Source of the DNA: an uncultured Clostridia bacterium
GTDB taxonomy: Bacteria; Bacillota; Clostridia; Christensenellales; Aristaeellaceae
Reading direction: 5' to 3'
DNA: 55,274 bases
NCBI GenBank assembly: GCA_944333055.1
Contig: CALVKT010000028.1
Coordinates: 1 to 55,274, forward strand
Shown: positions 1 through 7,573 of the stretch, one piece after another
How positions within the stretch are numbered: position 1 is the stretch's first letter
How the letters are laid out: each line of letters begins with the position of its first letter
The notes under the pieces: model-generated
Databases searched by the model: none
What the model saw: only the letters and a program-made list of their open reading frames with translations
Told to the model about the DNA's origin: nothing
Translations under genes and position numbers: made by a program

Positions 1-2
1 TC

Positions 3-1052
3 ATCAACGAGGAGGCCGTCGAGGCGTATTACCAGAGCGAATACGAGGGCAGCGTCGTCGGCCCGCTGGTCAATTTCATCAACAACCTGTCGCTTGCGCT
101 GGTGAGCGTGTTCGGCGCGCTGCTCTTCTGCGCCGGGCAGATGACCATCGGCAGCATCTCCTCCTTTATCCTGTATTCGCGCAAGTTCTCCGGCCCGATC
201 AACGAGGCGGCTAACGTCTTTGCCGAGTTGCAGAGCGCCCTGGCCGCCGCCGAGCGCATCTTCGCGCTGATTGACGAGCCGATTGAGACGGAGGACGCGC
301 CGGATGCCCACGCGCTTGACGACGTTGACGGGCATGTGGAGCTTGAGCACGTGACCTTCGGCTACGAGCCGGGCCAGCCGATTCTGCATGACTTCTGCGT
401 GGACGCCAAGCCGGGGCGGCTGATTGCCGTCGTCGGGCCGACGGGCGCGGGCAAGACGACGCTCATTTCGCTGCTGATGCGCTTTTACGACGCGCAGCAG
501 GGCGACATCCGCGTGGATGGCAACGACGTGCATGCGCTCACGCGCGACAGCCTGCGCGCTTCCTACGCGATGGTGCTTCAGGAGACGTGGCTCTTCCACG
601 GCACGGTCTATGAGAACCTGATCTACGGCAACGAGCATGCCACCCGCGAACAGGTCATCGCCGCCGCGAAGGCCGCGCACGCGGACGGCTTTATCCGCCG
701 TCTGCCGCAGGGCTACGACACGCTGCTCACCGACGACGGCGCGAACATCTCCAAGGGGCAAAAGCAGCTGCTGACCATCGCCCGCGCGATGCTGCTCAAC
801 AGCCGCATGGTCATCCTCGACGAGGCGACCAGCAACGTCGATACCCGCGTGGAGAAATTGATCCAGAAGGCCATGCGCAACCTGATGGCGGGCAAGACGT
901 GCTTCGTCATCGCGCACCGGCTTTCGACCATTGAAAGCGCGGACGAGATTCTGGTCGTCGATCACGGCGAGATCGTCGAGCACGGCACGCATCAGGAACT
1001 GATGGCCAGGAAGGGCTTCTATTACAACATGTACCGCGCGCAGTTTGAATGA
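3..1052 (+). CDS. ABC exporter, permease-ATPase half transporter (5' end outside window)
   Basis: The frame is open from the first bases, so this is the C-terminal part of a longer gene of the MsbA/LmrA type, in which membrane and ATPase domains are fused. About 90 residues of the last transmembrane region are visible, followed by a complete nucleotide-binding domain. That domain has Walker A (GPTGAGKTT), a Q-loop, a signature variant (ISKGQ instead of LSGGQ), Walker B (MVILDEAT) and the switch histidine (AHR). Such proteins export drugs, lipids or peptides, usually as heterodimers with a neighbouring paralogue, which could lie upstream outside the window. Substrate unknown. The stop is followed after a few bases by the Shine-Dalgarno of the next gene, so the two are probably co-transcribed. 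Confidence 0.95.
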   Translation: MNEEAVEAYYQSEYEGSVVGPLVNFINNLSLALVSVFGALLFCAGQMTIGSISSFILYSRKFSGPINEAANVFAELQSALAAAERIFALIDEPIETEDAPDAHALDDVDGHVELEHVTFGYEPGQPILHDFCVDAKPGRLIAVVGPTGAGKTTLISLLMRFYDAQQGDIRVDGNDVHALTRDSLRASYAMVLQETWLFHGTVYENLIYGNEHATREQVIAAAKAAHADGFIRRLPQGYDTLLTDDGANISKGQKQLLTIARAMLLNSRMVILDEATSNVDTRVEKLIQKAMRNLMAGKTCFVIAHRLSTIESADEILVVDHGEIVEHGTHQELMARKGFYYNMYRAQFE

Positions 1053-1067
1053 CAGGAGGTGCGAGGC

Positions 1068-1475
1068 ATGCTGCGATTTATAGGAACCGCCATTTTGAGC
1101 ATTTCGGCGCTTTGCGCGCTGATGGTTGGGCTGTATGAGGCAGGACTGCTTGTGCTCAATTTCAAGCGGGCGCTCTTGTTTGTCGGCTCCCTGCGGGGGA
1201 AAGGCCGCTGCCGCGCGCAGTTTACCGCCTGTCATGGGCGCATTCAGCGCGTGATCCGCTTCAGGGAAAGCCGAACCTATCGCTTTGAACTCAAAGCACC
1301 GCTGAGGAGGGGCGAAATGGAGGCCGAATTGCTGGGCGAGGGCGGGCGTTCGCTGATGAGACTGTGCGCGCCGCGGGACAGCGCGCAGATTGATGTGCGG
1401 CGGGGGGAACGCTATGTGTTGCGCTTCATCTTTCGCCAGGCGAGCGGGGAGTTTGAGCTGTCCTGGAATGGGTGA
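1068..1475 (+). CDS. small membrane-anchored protein of unknown function
   Basis: 135 residues. A hydrophobic N-terminal segment (about residues 3-25) would act as a signal anchor. The rest is a basic, beta-rich soluble domain with no family I recognise. The ATG at 1068 is preferred over the in-frame GTG at 1059 because an AGGAGGT site at 1054-1060 sits seven bases before the ATG and overlaps the GTG. The gene follows the ABC exporter within 16 bases and ends at a strong terminator, so it is probably the last gene of the exporter operon. It may be an accessory factor of the exporter, but nothing in the sequence proves that. Confidence 0.75.
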   Translation: MLRFIGTAILSISALCALMVGLYEAGLLVLNFKRALLFVGSLRGKGRCRAQFTACHGRIQRVIRFRESRTYRFELKAPLRRGEMEAELLGEGGRSLMRLCAPRDSAQIDVRRGERYVLRFIFRQASGEFELSWNG

Positions 1476-1490
1476 CGCGCGAAAAAACGA

Positions 1491-1525
1491 AAACCGTCGG
1501 AAAATCGTTCCGACGGTTTCTTTTT
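1491..1525 (+). terminator. Rho-independent terminator of the exporter operon
   Basis: Perfect 12-bp inverted repeat (1491-1502 with 1508-1519, AAACCGTCGGAA arms), five-base loop, then CTTTTT. It ends the plus-strand operon 16 bases after the stop codon. Confidence 0.9.
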
Positions 1526-1620
1526 ATACTATTCTCAAATAGAAATGAGCCATTCGATAATCGGTCGTCAGGTAACGCTTCGCTCCCTGACTCCTTTTCC
1601 TTGAATTGCTTCGCGATATG

Positions 1621-1694
1621 GGAACGATGGGGGATTTCATCCCCCAAACCCCTAGCCTGGGGACCGGTCCCCAGACCCCTTCTTCGCCTCGCGC
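1621..1694 (-). repeat. dispersed intergenic hairpin repeat, copy A
   Basis: Read on the minus strand it carries the core GCGAAGAAGGGG, then two hairpins (GGGGACCGGTCCCC and GGGGGATGAAATCCCCC) and the tail ATCGTTCCC. The same order of motifs recurs at 12152-12226, 15224-15297 and 51098-51166, always between genes. It lies in the roughly 270-bp gap between the exporter operon terminator and the capA-like gene. Confidence 0.7.
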
Positions 1695-1753
1695 TTATAG
1701 CTCATTTTTATCTGAGAAAGTATTACCTGTGCGGCATGACGCGCGCAAAGCGG

Positions 1754-1786
1754 GAAACAAAACCCCTCCCGGGGCACGGGAGGGGG
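1754..1786 (-). terminator. Rho-independent terminator after the capA-like gene
   Basis: On the minus strand an arm CCCTCCCG and its complement CGGGAGGG enclose a short loop and are followed by a T-rich run (GTTTTGTTT). It lies just beyond the stop of the capA-like gene. Confidence 0.75.
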
Positions 1787-1792
1787 ATGTTG

Positions 1793-2998
1793 TCAGTAGG
1801 TGGTCAGCCATTCGGTCGGGTAGTCGCCCACGGCGGTCACGCCGTAGGTGTCCTGCATCTCCTGGTTCAGCTCAAGAAGCCGCTCGACGACGCGCGCGGA
1901 CTCGCCGCTGTCCATGGGCGTGGGCTTGAAGTCGTTGTAATCCTCCTGCGAGGAGATCGAGCAGGGGATGATGCGGAAGCCCGCGTTTTCCGCCGTGCCG
2001 TCCGGATAGACGCGGAAGCGCTGCTGGAAGATGTAGGTGTCCATATCGTCGGGCTTGGTGTTGCCCGCGAAGGAGAAATTGCCCAGTGAGTAGCAGATGT
2101 ACTTGCCGTTGTAGACCTCGATGGGGTTCATGCGGTGGCTGTGGTGGCCGATGACCAGATCCGCACCCGCGTCGATCGTCGCGCGCCCCAGCGGCACCTG
2201 CCGCTCGTTGGGCACATAGTCCTTCTCCTCGCCCCAGTGGTAGGAGACGATCACCAGCTCGCAGCCCGCGTCGCGCAGCGCCTTGATGTCGCCCTCGATG
2301 GACGCGTAGATGTTCTTGTAGTTCCCGTTGAACGTCTGATAGGACAGCATGCCGATGTCCACGCCCGTGTCCGTCGTGTAGGTCGCGCTGCCCAGATGGC
2401 CGCTGTAGCGGATGCCCGCGCCGGCCAGCGCCGCACAGGTGTCCTCGTAGCCCTGCTCGCCGTGATCGAGCACGTGGTTGTTCTCCAGAGACACGGCCTC
2501 CACGCTGCCGGAGGTGAGCACCTGCACGTACTCCGGCGGCGCGGCAAAGGAGAAGGAGTTATCCGTTTGGCTCTTTGTGTCGGTCAGCGTGCCTTCGAAG
2601 TTGACGATCGTCATGTCGTCGGCCTCAAAGATCGCGCGCGTGTTTTCAAACGGGAAGGCAAGGCCGGAAGGCTCCTGCTCCAGCTGCTTGTCAAAGACGT
2701 TCTTGCCGCTCTTGCGCGTGTCCCCGCCGATGGTCACATCGCCCGTGGCCGAGATGGTCACGATCACGGAGCCGTCGTCCTGATACCGCCAGTCCGTGCC
2801 GTCCTCGCGCGCATACCAGGGGAGCGTCTCAAACACGGCGTCCTCCCACACCTCGGCGGCGGGCGGCTGGCCGTTCTCGAACTGCGAGAGGTCGAGCACC
2901 TCTTCGCATGCGCCGCACGCGGGCAGCGCCAACAGCATGATCAGCGTGAGCGGCGCAAGGCGCGCGCATGTCTTTCTTGCGTTCATGTTTCGTTTCAT
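1793..2998 (-). CDS. CapA-family metallophosphatase-like lipoprotein or secreted protein
   Basis: 401 residues with an N-terminal signal sequence; the hydrophobic stretch ends in LPACGACEE, so a lipobox-like cysteine is possible. The body has the calcineurin-like metallophosphoesterase pattern of the CapA/PgsA family: ATGDVTIGG, VNFEGTLT, ENNHVLDHG, VSYHWGEE and IGHHSHRM supply the usual Asp, Asn and His metal ligands in order. Family members take part in poly-gamma-glutamate capsule synthesis or anchoring, but many are of unknown role; no pgsBC genes are visible here. The start at 2998 or the ATG at 2986 are both possible, as the Shine-Dalgarno is weak. The neighbouring LCP gene upstream suggests a shared cell-surface theme. 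Confidence 0.85.
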   Translation of the reverse strand: MKRNMNARKTCARLAPLTLIMLLALPACGACEEVLDLSQFENGQPPAAEVWEDAVFETLPWYAREDGTDWRYQDDGSVIVTISATGDVTIGGDTRKSGKNVFDKQLEQEPSGLAFPFENTRAIFEADDMTIVNFEGTLTDTKSQTDNSFSFAAPPEYVQVLTSGSVEAVSLENNHVLDHGEQGYEDTCAALAGAGIRYSGHLGSATYTTDTGVDIGMLSYQTFNGNYKNIYASIEGDIKALRDAGCELVIVSYHWGEEKDYVPNERQVPLGRATIDAGADLVIGHHSHRMNPIEVYNGKYICYSLGNFSFAGNTKPDDMDTYIFQQRFRVYPDGTAENAGFRIIPCSISSQEDYNDFKPTPMDSGESARVVERLLELNQEMQDTYGVTAVGDYPTEWLTTY

Positions 2999-3019
2999 CC
3001 TATCCGTTTCTCCACTTGT

Positions 3020-3880
3020 TCAGGGGTTGTTGAGTATCTCGTGAAACGCCTCCCGGTTGCTCTTCCAGCTGAAGATCAGCGCGGAGGACGAATCGCCCAC
3101 CGTACCGTAGGAATACGTGCCGCTCTGGGGAATGCTGAACTCCTCAAACGTCGCGCCGCCCTCGATCAGCGCGTATCCCTTGGAGATCGCCCGGAGGACA
3201 TCCATCGCCGAGAGGTCCATCTTGATGCCCTCGGACACCTGGTTGTAGATGCACACCAGCTCCGTGAGCGACAGGCTGCGGCACTTTTCCAGGAGCTGGC
3301 TGATCACCTTGCGCTGGCGCTCCGTCCGTCCGAAGTCGCCGCCGGAACCCGTCGCCCGCGCGCGCATGTACGCCAGCGCGATGCGGCCTGTCATGTGCGT
3401 CATGCCGGGACCGTCGGGCATGTTCGGGTCCTGCCCCAGCAGGATGTTGCGGATGGCGATGTACTCCGCCTCCGTGATCTCGATGTCCACGCCGCCCAGC
3501 GCGTCGATGACGGGTTTGACGTGCTCGAAGTTGACCAGCACCGCGCCCTCGATCTCGATTTGAAGCTCCCGCTCCAGGCAGGACGTGATCCCGTCAAAGC
3601 CGAAGTAGCGGTAGAGCAGGTTCGCCTTGGTGTCGTTGCCGTTCGGGTTTTTGATCTTGCTGTCGCGCAGCACCGAGGTCATGATCACGCGGTTGTGCGT
3701 CTCATCCAGCGTCACGATCACGATGGTGTCGGTGCGCGCGTCCTCCACGACGTCCTCCGCATAGCCGTCCTGACCGAGCAGCAGGTAGTGCGTGAGCTGC
3801 GTGTTCGTCTCCTGCGCCTGCGCCGCGCAGGGCAGCAGGCACATCAGGAGCAACAGAAAAACCGTCAAGCGTCTGAGCAT
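3020..3880 (-). CDS. LCP (LytR-CpsA-Psr) family protein
   Basis: 286 residues with a cleavable signal peptide (hydrophobic core about residues 5-20, AQA-type end). LCP landmarks are in order: ARTDTIVIVTLD, the VLRDSKI strand, NFEHVKPVIDALGGVDI, and the long arginine motif YMRAR...GGDFGRTERQRKV. LCP enzymes transfer lipid-linked glycopolymers such as teichoic acid or capsule onto peptidoglycan outside the membrane. The ATG at 3880 is chosen over upstream codons because GGAGGC at about 3885-3890 precedes it at good spacing. It lies 21 bases upstream of the CapA-like gene on the same strand, so an operon is likely. At under 300 residues it is compact for the family. Confidence 0.9.
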   Translation of the reverse strand: MLRRLTVFLLLLMCLLPCAAQAQETNTQLTHYLLLGQDGYAEDVVEDARTDTIVIVTLDETHNRVIMTSVLRDSKIKNPNGNDTKANLLYRYFGFDGITSCLERELQIEIEGAVLVNFEHVKPVIDALGGVDIEITEAEYIAIRNILLGQDPNMPDGPGMTHMTGRIALAYMRARATGSGGDFGRTERQRKVISQLLEKCRSLSLTELVCIYNQVSEGIKMDLSAMDVLRAISKGYALIEGGATFEEFSIPQSGTYSYGTVGDSSSALIFSWKSNREAFHEILNNP

Positions 3881-3942
3881 AAGAGCCTCCATTTGCGCGT
3901 GTATACTGATTTGACGAGCCAAACAGGCAGATTCTTCCCGCA

Positions 3943-5172
3943 TCAGGCGAAAAGCGCGCGCAGGAGCATCGGCCCTTCGGCGAGAAAATCGCCCGTGGCG
4001 CGCGCGTGCGCCTCGTCGAACTTGCGCGGTCTGCCGGGGGTTCGGCTGTCGTAGAGGGCGAAGGGCACGGCGGCGCCGTCATGGCCGCGCGTGCGCAGCA
4101 GCGTGGGATGATCCGAGAGGAGCAGCACGCGGTATTCGCCGTACAGCCGGTCAAGGCGCGCGAGCAGCGGGCCGACGACGCGGGCGTCAAGCCGCCGGAT
4201 CGCCTCGCACTTGCCTTCCACGTCGCCCGCGTGCGCACACTCGTCCGGCGCCTCCACGTGCACGCAGCAGAAGTCCGCGCCCTGCGAAAGCGCGCGCATC
4301 ACCGCGTCCACCTTGCCCTCGTAGTTGGTGTCCAGCTCGGCGGTCGCGCCCGGCACGCGCGGCGTGTCCACGCCGCACAGGTTGGCGATGCCCCAGACCA
4401 GCGGCACTGCGGAGACGGCGCTGCCCTTCTTGTGATACAGCGCGTCAAAGGATGTCAGGCGCATCGCCGCGCCCGGTCCCCACGGCCAGATGCAGTTGGC
4501 CGCCGGCTTGCCCTGCGCCCGGCGCGCCCGGTTGACCGGGTGATCGCGCAGGATCTCGAAGGAGGCGCGCATCAGCGCGGTCATCTCCGCGCCCAGCTCG
4601 CCCTGCGGCAGATGCGGCGCGACGGCGCTGCCCAGCACGTTGTGCGGCTCGGTGAAGCGCATGGCGGCGCGGTCCGGCTCATGCGCCGCGTCGATCACGC
4701 CGGTGTGGCGGAACGTCGGCGTCACGTGGATGGTCAGGCCGATCGCCGCGGCCAGCGCCGCGAAGCGCGGATCGGCGCACAGGTCTTCCATCAGCGTGAC
4801 GGCCTCCTCGCCCTCGATGCCCCCGCCGCTGTGGGAGAGGATGCAGGCCGTGTCGAAATCATCGCCCTCAAGCGCGCAGAGGTTCACGCGCAGGCTGGTC
4901 TCACCGGGCGAAAGCATCACGCCCATGCCCGCCGCCTCCAGCGCGGAGCGGCCCGTATAGCAGGTGCGCGGGTCATAGCCGAAGATCGAGAGGATCGCCG
5001 TGTCGCTGCCCGCCGTCACGCCGTGCGGCACGGTCTGGCACAGGCCCAGCCGCCCGCCGGCCAGCGCATCCATGTGCGGGCAGTCGACGGCCTCAAGCGG
5101 CGTTCTGCCGCCCAGCGCGTCCAGCGGTTCATCCGCGATGCCGTCGCCAATCACCAGCACATACTTCATCAT
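3943..5172 (-). CDS. apgM: cofactor-independent phosphoglycerate mutase, archaeal (ApgM) type
   Basis: 409 residues. The N-terminus KYVLVIGDGIADEP has the metal-binding Asp of the alkaline-phosphatase superfamily. TAGSDTAILSIFGYDP carries the catalytic-serine context of ApgM proteins, and LLSDHPTLLRTRGHDGA provides the C-terminal Asp and His ligands. The usual reaction interconverts 3- and 2-phosphoglycerate. Some bacterial members have been proposed to act as homoserine kinases, so the substrate is not certain. The start at 5172 is supported by GGGAGG at 5179-5184, and a good promoter lies just upstream. A separate bacterial-type glycolytic enzyme could exist elsewhere in the genome. Confidence 0.9.
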   Translation of the reverse strand: MMKYVLVIGDGIADEPLDALGGRTPLEAVDCPHMDALAGGRLGLCQTVPHGVTAGSDTAILSIFGYDPRTCYTGRSALEAAGMGVMLSPGETSLRVNLCALEGDDFDTACILSHSGGGIEGEEAVTLMEDLCADPRFAALAAAIGLTIHVTPTFRHTGVIDAAHEPDRAAMRFTEPHNVLGSAVAPHLPQGELGAEMTALMRASFEILRDHPVNRARRAQGKPAANCIWPWGPGAAMRLTSFDALYHKKGSAVSAVPLVWGIANLCGVDTPRVPGATAELDTNYEGKVDAVMRALSQGADFCCVHVEAPDECAHAGDVEGKCEAIRRLDARVVGPLLARLDRLYGEYRVLLLSDHPTLLRTRGHDGAAVPFALYDSRTPGRPRKFDEAHARATGDFLAEGPMLLRALFA

Positions 5173-5213
5173 CAAGCGCCTCCCAAGCCGCGCACTGCGC
5201 AGCATTTTGGTCT

Positions 5214-5242
5214 ATTATACCGCAACTTCCCAGATGAAGCAA
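5214..5242 (-). promoter_or_regulatory. promoter of the phosphoglycerate mutase operon
   Basis: On the minus strand TTGCTT (5237-5242) and TATAAT (5214-5219) are separated by 17 bp, about 40 bases upstream of the apgM start. It probably also serves the LCP and CapA-like genes downstream. Confidence 0.8.
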
Positions 5243-5412
5243 TGCTTTTGCATGGTACTGTCCCGGCAGGAAAACACATAGACTGATACCGTCCGTCACC
5301 CACCAAAGCACATACCGTATAAAATGCCTTCACCATGTACATCCTGATGGGCATAAGCCCCAAGCAGGGCTGCAATTCCCCGCCGACGGCGGGCAAGGAG
5401 GGACGATCATTG

Positions 5413-6288
5413 ATGGAAATGTCCTCGGTGCGGCCGGACGATGCGCTCAGGCGTCCGGTTCGCGGGCCGCATGGCGGCTGGCAAAAGAGCGAAATCGACG
5501 CGCTGCAGCGGCGCATCGACGAGGCGGCGCAGACCGGCGAATCCCTGCGCAGCGTGTTTGACCGGCTCGGTCAGGAGCTGGGCAGGAAGCCCAACAGCAT
5601 CCGCAACTTCTACTACGCGCAGGTGCGCGCGCAGACGGGCGAGGCCATGGGGCGTGCGCTGCCCTTTGAGACGTTTTCGCCGGAAGAGGTCGAGCGGCTG
5701 ATCGAAAGCGTGCTGACCGCGCGGGCGCAGGGCCTGAGCGTGCGCGCCTGCGTGCGCAAGCTGGCCGACGGCGACCGCACGCTGATGCTGCGCTATCAGA
5801 ACAAATACCGCTCCACCGTGCGCACGCGGCCGGAGCTGGTGCATCGCGTGATGGATCGCCTCGCGCAGGCGGGCATCCCCTACGTGAATCCGTACGCAGG
5901 CGAAGCGTCCGAACAGACCGATGCGCTCGAACGCCTTTCCCAGCAGGCGCATGAGAGCGGCGACCCGCAGATCGAGCAGCTCGTCGCCTCGCTGCAGCAC
6001 CTGATCGACCGCGCGCTCGCGCCCAAAGCGGCCCCGATATCCGCCGCGCAGGAGGACGTGCAGCGCCGCGCGGATCGCCTGAGCGCGCAGCTGGACATGC
6101 TGCGCATCGCGCTGGATGACGAGCAGGCCCGCCGCGCCAGCCTGCGCACGCAGGCCGAGGGCATGGTCACGATGCTCAAGGAGTTCATCGCGCTTCCGCA
6201 GGCGGATCGCCTCGCGCACGCGGACGCCTTCTGCCTTCAGGCCGCCAGCCGCCTGAGCGCCGTGGAATGCGCGCTGATGGAGCCCTGA
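5413..6288 (+). CDS. predicted Myb/SANT-like DNA-binding protein of unknown role
   Basis: 291 residues, rich in charged helices. The first 60 residues (GGWQKSEIDALQRRI followed by GRKPNSIRNFYYAQ) resemble the Myb-like fold of RsfA-type sporulation regulators. A second similar helical unit (TFSPEEVERLIESVL...GLSVRACVRKLADGD) follows at about 80-130. The C-terminal 120 residues are predicted coiled coil (repeated QL, RR and EQ heptads). The ATG at 5413, or the TTG just before it at 5410, is preferred over upstream codons because AAGGAGG ends at 5402. A small GC hairpin (CCCGCCGACGGCGGG) directly precedes that ribosome-binding site and could modulate translation. Function and target genes are not known. 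Confidence 0.7.
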   Translation: MEMSSVRPDDALRRPVRGPHGGWQKSEIDALQRRIDEAAQTGESLRSVFDRLGQELGRKPNSIRNFYYAQVRAQTGEAMGRALPFETFSPEEVERLIESVLTARAQGLSVRACVRKLADGDRTLMLRYQNKYRSTVRTRPELVHRVMDRLAQAGIPYVNPYAGEASEQTDALERLSQQAHESGDPQIEQLVASLQHLIDRALAPKAAPISAAQEDVQRRADRLSAQLDMLRIALDDEQARRASLRTQAEGMVTMLKEFIALPQADRLAHADAFCLQAASRLSAVECALMEP

Positions 6289-6296
6289 CCCCCTCA

Positions 6297-6326
6297 TTGA
6301 CACGCCGCCCGCCGCTGTGCTATGAT
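6297..6326 (+). promoter_or_regulatory. promoter of the aldo/keto reductase gene
   Basis: TTGACA (6297-6302), 18-bp spacer, TATGAT (6321-6326). It begins a few bases after the preceding stop codon and 27 bases before the start codon. Confidence 0.8.
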
Positions 6327-6353
6327 GAGCAAAACGGACAGGGGGGCAACGCG

Positions 6354-7490
6354 ATGGAACGGGTTCACATCGAAAAACTGGGCGTCACGGTTTCCCGGCT
6401 GGGCTTTGGCTGCATGCGCTTTCCGACCACGTCGGACGGGTGCATCGACGAGCCGCGCGCCGCAGCCATGCTCGACACGGCGTTTGAGGCGGGCGTCAAT
6501 TACTTTGACACCGCCTATTTCTACCACAACCGCACGAGCGAGGCGTTCGTGGGCCGCGCGCTCAAGGCGTATCCGCGCGATCGCTATCATCTGGCGACAA
6601 AGCTGCCCCTCGCCCTCATCAAGACGCTTGAGGAGGCCAAGGCCATCTTCGAGGGCCAGTTTGTGACCATGCAGCAGACGTACTTCGATTTCTACCTGCT
6701 GCACGCGCTCAACCGCACGCGCTGGCGCTTTGCCGTGGAGAGCGGCATCCTCGATTTTCTCATCGAGCAGCAGCGGCAGGGGCGCATACGCCACCTCGGC
6801 TTCTCCTTCCACGACGATTACGATGCGTTTGAGGAGATCCTCACCGCGCGCGACTGGGACTTTTGCCAGATCCAGCTCAACTACATGGACGTTGACGTGC
6901 AGGCCGGCATGAAGGGCTACGCGCTCTGCGAGCGCCTGGGCGTGCCGGTGATCGTCATGGAGCCGGTCAAGGGCGGCAGCCTCGCCACGATCGGCGAGGC
7001 GCTGCGCGCGCCCTTCGCCGCGCTGCATCCGGACTGGAGTCCCGCCGCCTGGGCGATGCGCTGGGTGGCCAGCCTGAACAACTGCAAGGTCATCCTCTCC
7101 GGCATGTCCACCGAGGAACAGCTCGCCGACAACCTGCACACGTTTGACGGCTGCGCGCCGCTCAATGAGGCGGAGCAGCGCGCCGTCGGCGCGGTGCGCG
7201 ACGCGCTGCGCGCGCGCACGTTCGTGGGCTGCACGGCCTGCCGCTACTGCATGCCCTGCCCCTTCGGCGTGAACATCCCGGAAAACTTCGCCATGATGAA
7301 CGACTTCGCCCGCTACACCAACGAGGCGCGCCTGCGCTTTCAGTGGCACGACATGGACAGCGGCGAGCGCGCCGGCGCCTGCCGCGGCTGCGGCAAGTGC
7401 GAGGCCGCCTGTCCGCAGGCCCTGCCCATCCGCGAAAAGCTGCGCGAGATTGCCGAAAAAATGGAAAAAAAGATGGAGCGCCCTGCTTGA
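6354..7490 (+). CDS. aldo/keto reductase with C-terminal 4Fe-4S ferredoxin-like domain
   Basis: 378 residues. The N-terminal two thirds are a TIM-barrel aldo/keto reductase with the catalytic tetrad visible: Asp and Tyr in NYFDTAYFYHN, Lys in LATKLP, His in YLLHALN. The C-terminal 90 residues carry CTACRYCMPCPFGV and CRGCGKCEAACPQALPI, cysteine clusters typical of ferredoxin-like domains in the clostridial subgroup of this family. Such proteins probably take electrons from Fe-S carriers rather than only from NAD(P)H; physiological substrates are unknown. The start at 6354 follows AGGGGGG at 6340-6346. The gene has its own promoter and overlaps the -35 box of the next gene at its stop codon. 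Confidence 0.9.
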   Translation: MERVHIEKLGVTVSRLGFGCMRFPTTSDGCIDEPRAAAMLDTAFEAGVNYFDTAYFYHNRTSEAFVGRALKAYPRDRYHLATKLPLALIKTLEEAKAIFEGQFVTMQQTYFDFYLLHALNRTRWRFAVESGILDFLIEQQRQGRIRHLGFSFHDDYDAFEEILTARDWDFCQIQLNYMDVDVQAGMKGYALCERLGVPVIVMEPVKGGSLATIGEALRAPFAALHPDWSPAAWAMRWVASLNNCKVILSGMSTEEQLADNLHTFDGCAPLNEAEQRAVGAVRDALRARTFVGCTACRYCMPCPFGVNIPENFAMMNDFARYTNEARLRFQWHDMDSGERAGACRGCGKCEAACPQALPIREKLREIAEKMEKKMERPA

Positions 7491-7515
7491 CAGGGCGCGC
7501 ATTTCGTGCTATCAT
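7487..7515 (+). promoter_or_regulatory. promoter of the metal ATPase gene
   Basis: TTGACA (7487-7492), 17-bp spacer, TATCAT (7510-7515). The -35 box overlaps the stop codon of the aldo/keto reductase gene. Confidence 0.85.
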
Positions 7516-7536
7516 TTCATCATTCCATGAAATGAT
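7511..7536 (+). promoter_or_regulatory. candidate operator, 10-bp inverted repeat over the -10 box
   Basis: ATCATTTCAT (7511-7520) and ATGAAATGAT (7527-7536) form a perfect inverted repeat with a 6-bp centre. It starts inside the -10 box, a position where a bound repressor would block RNA polymerase. Its symmetry and AT-rich content fit ArsR/SmtB-type operators. The ArsR gene at 10174-10515 is the obvious candidate regulator; this link is inferred. Confidence 0.65.
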
Positions 7537-7573
7537 GAATGATTTGCGCGGTTTCCATGAAGGAGGCATGACG

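Noticed and set aside
2135-4054. 639-codon plus-strand frame
   Set aside because: Antisense to CapA-like and LCP genes.
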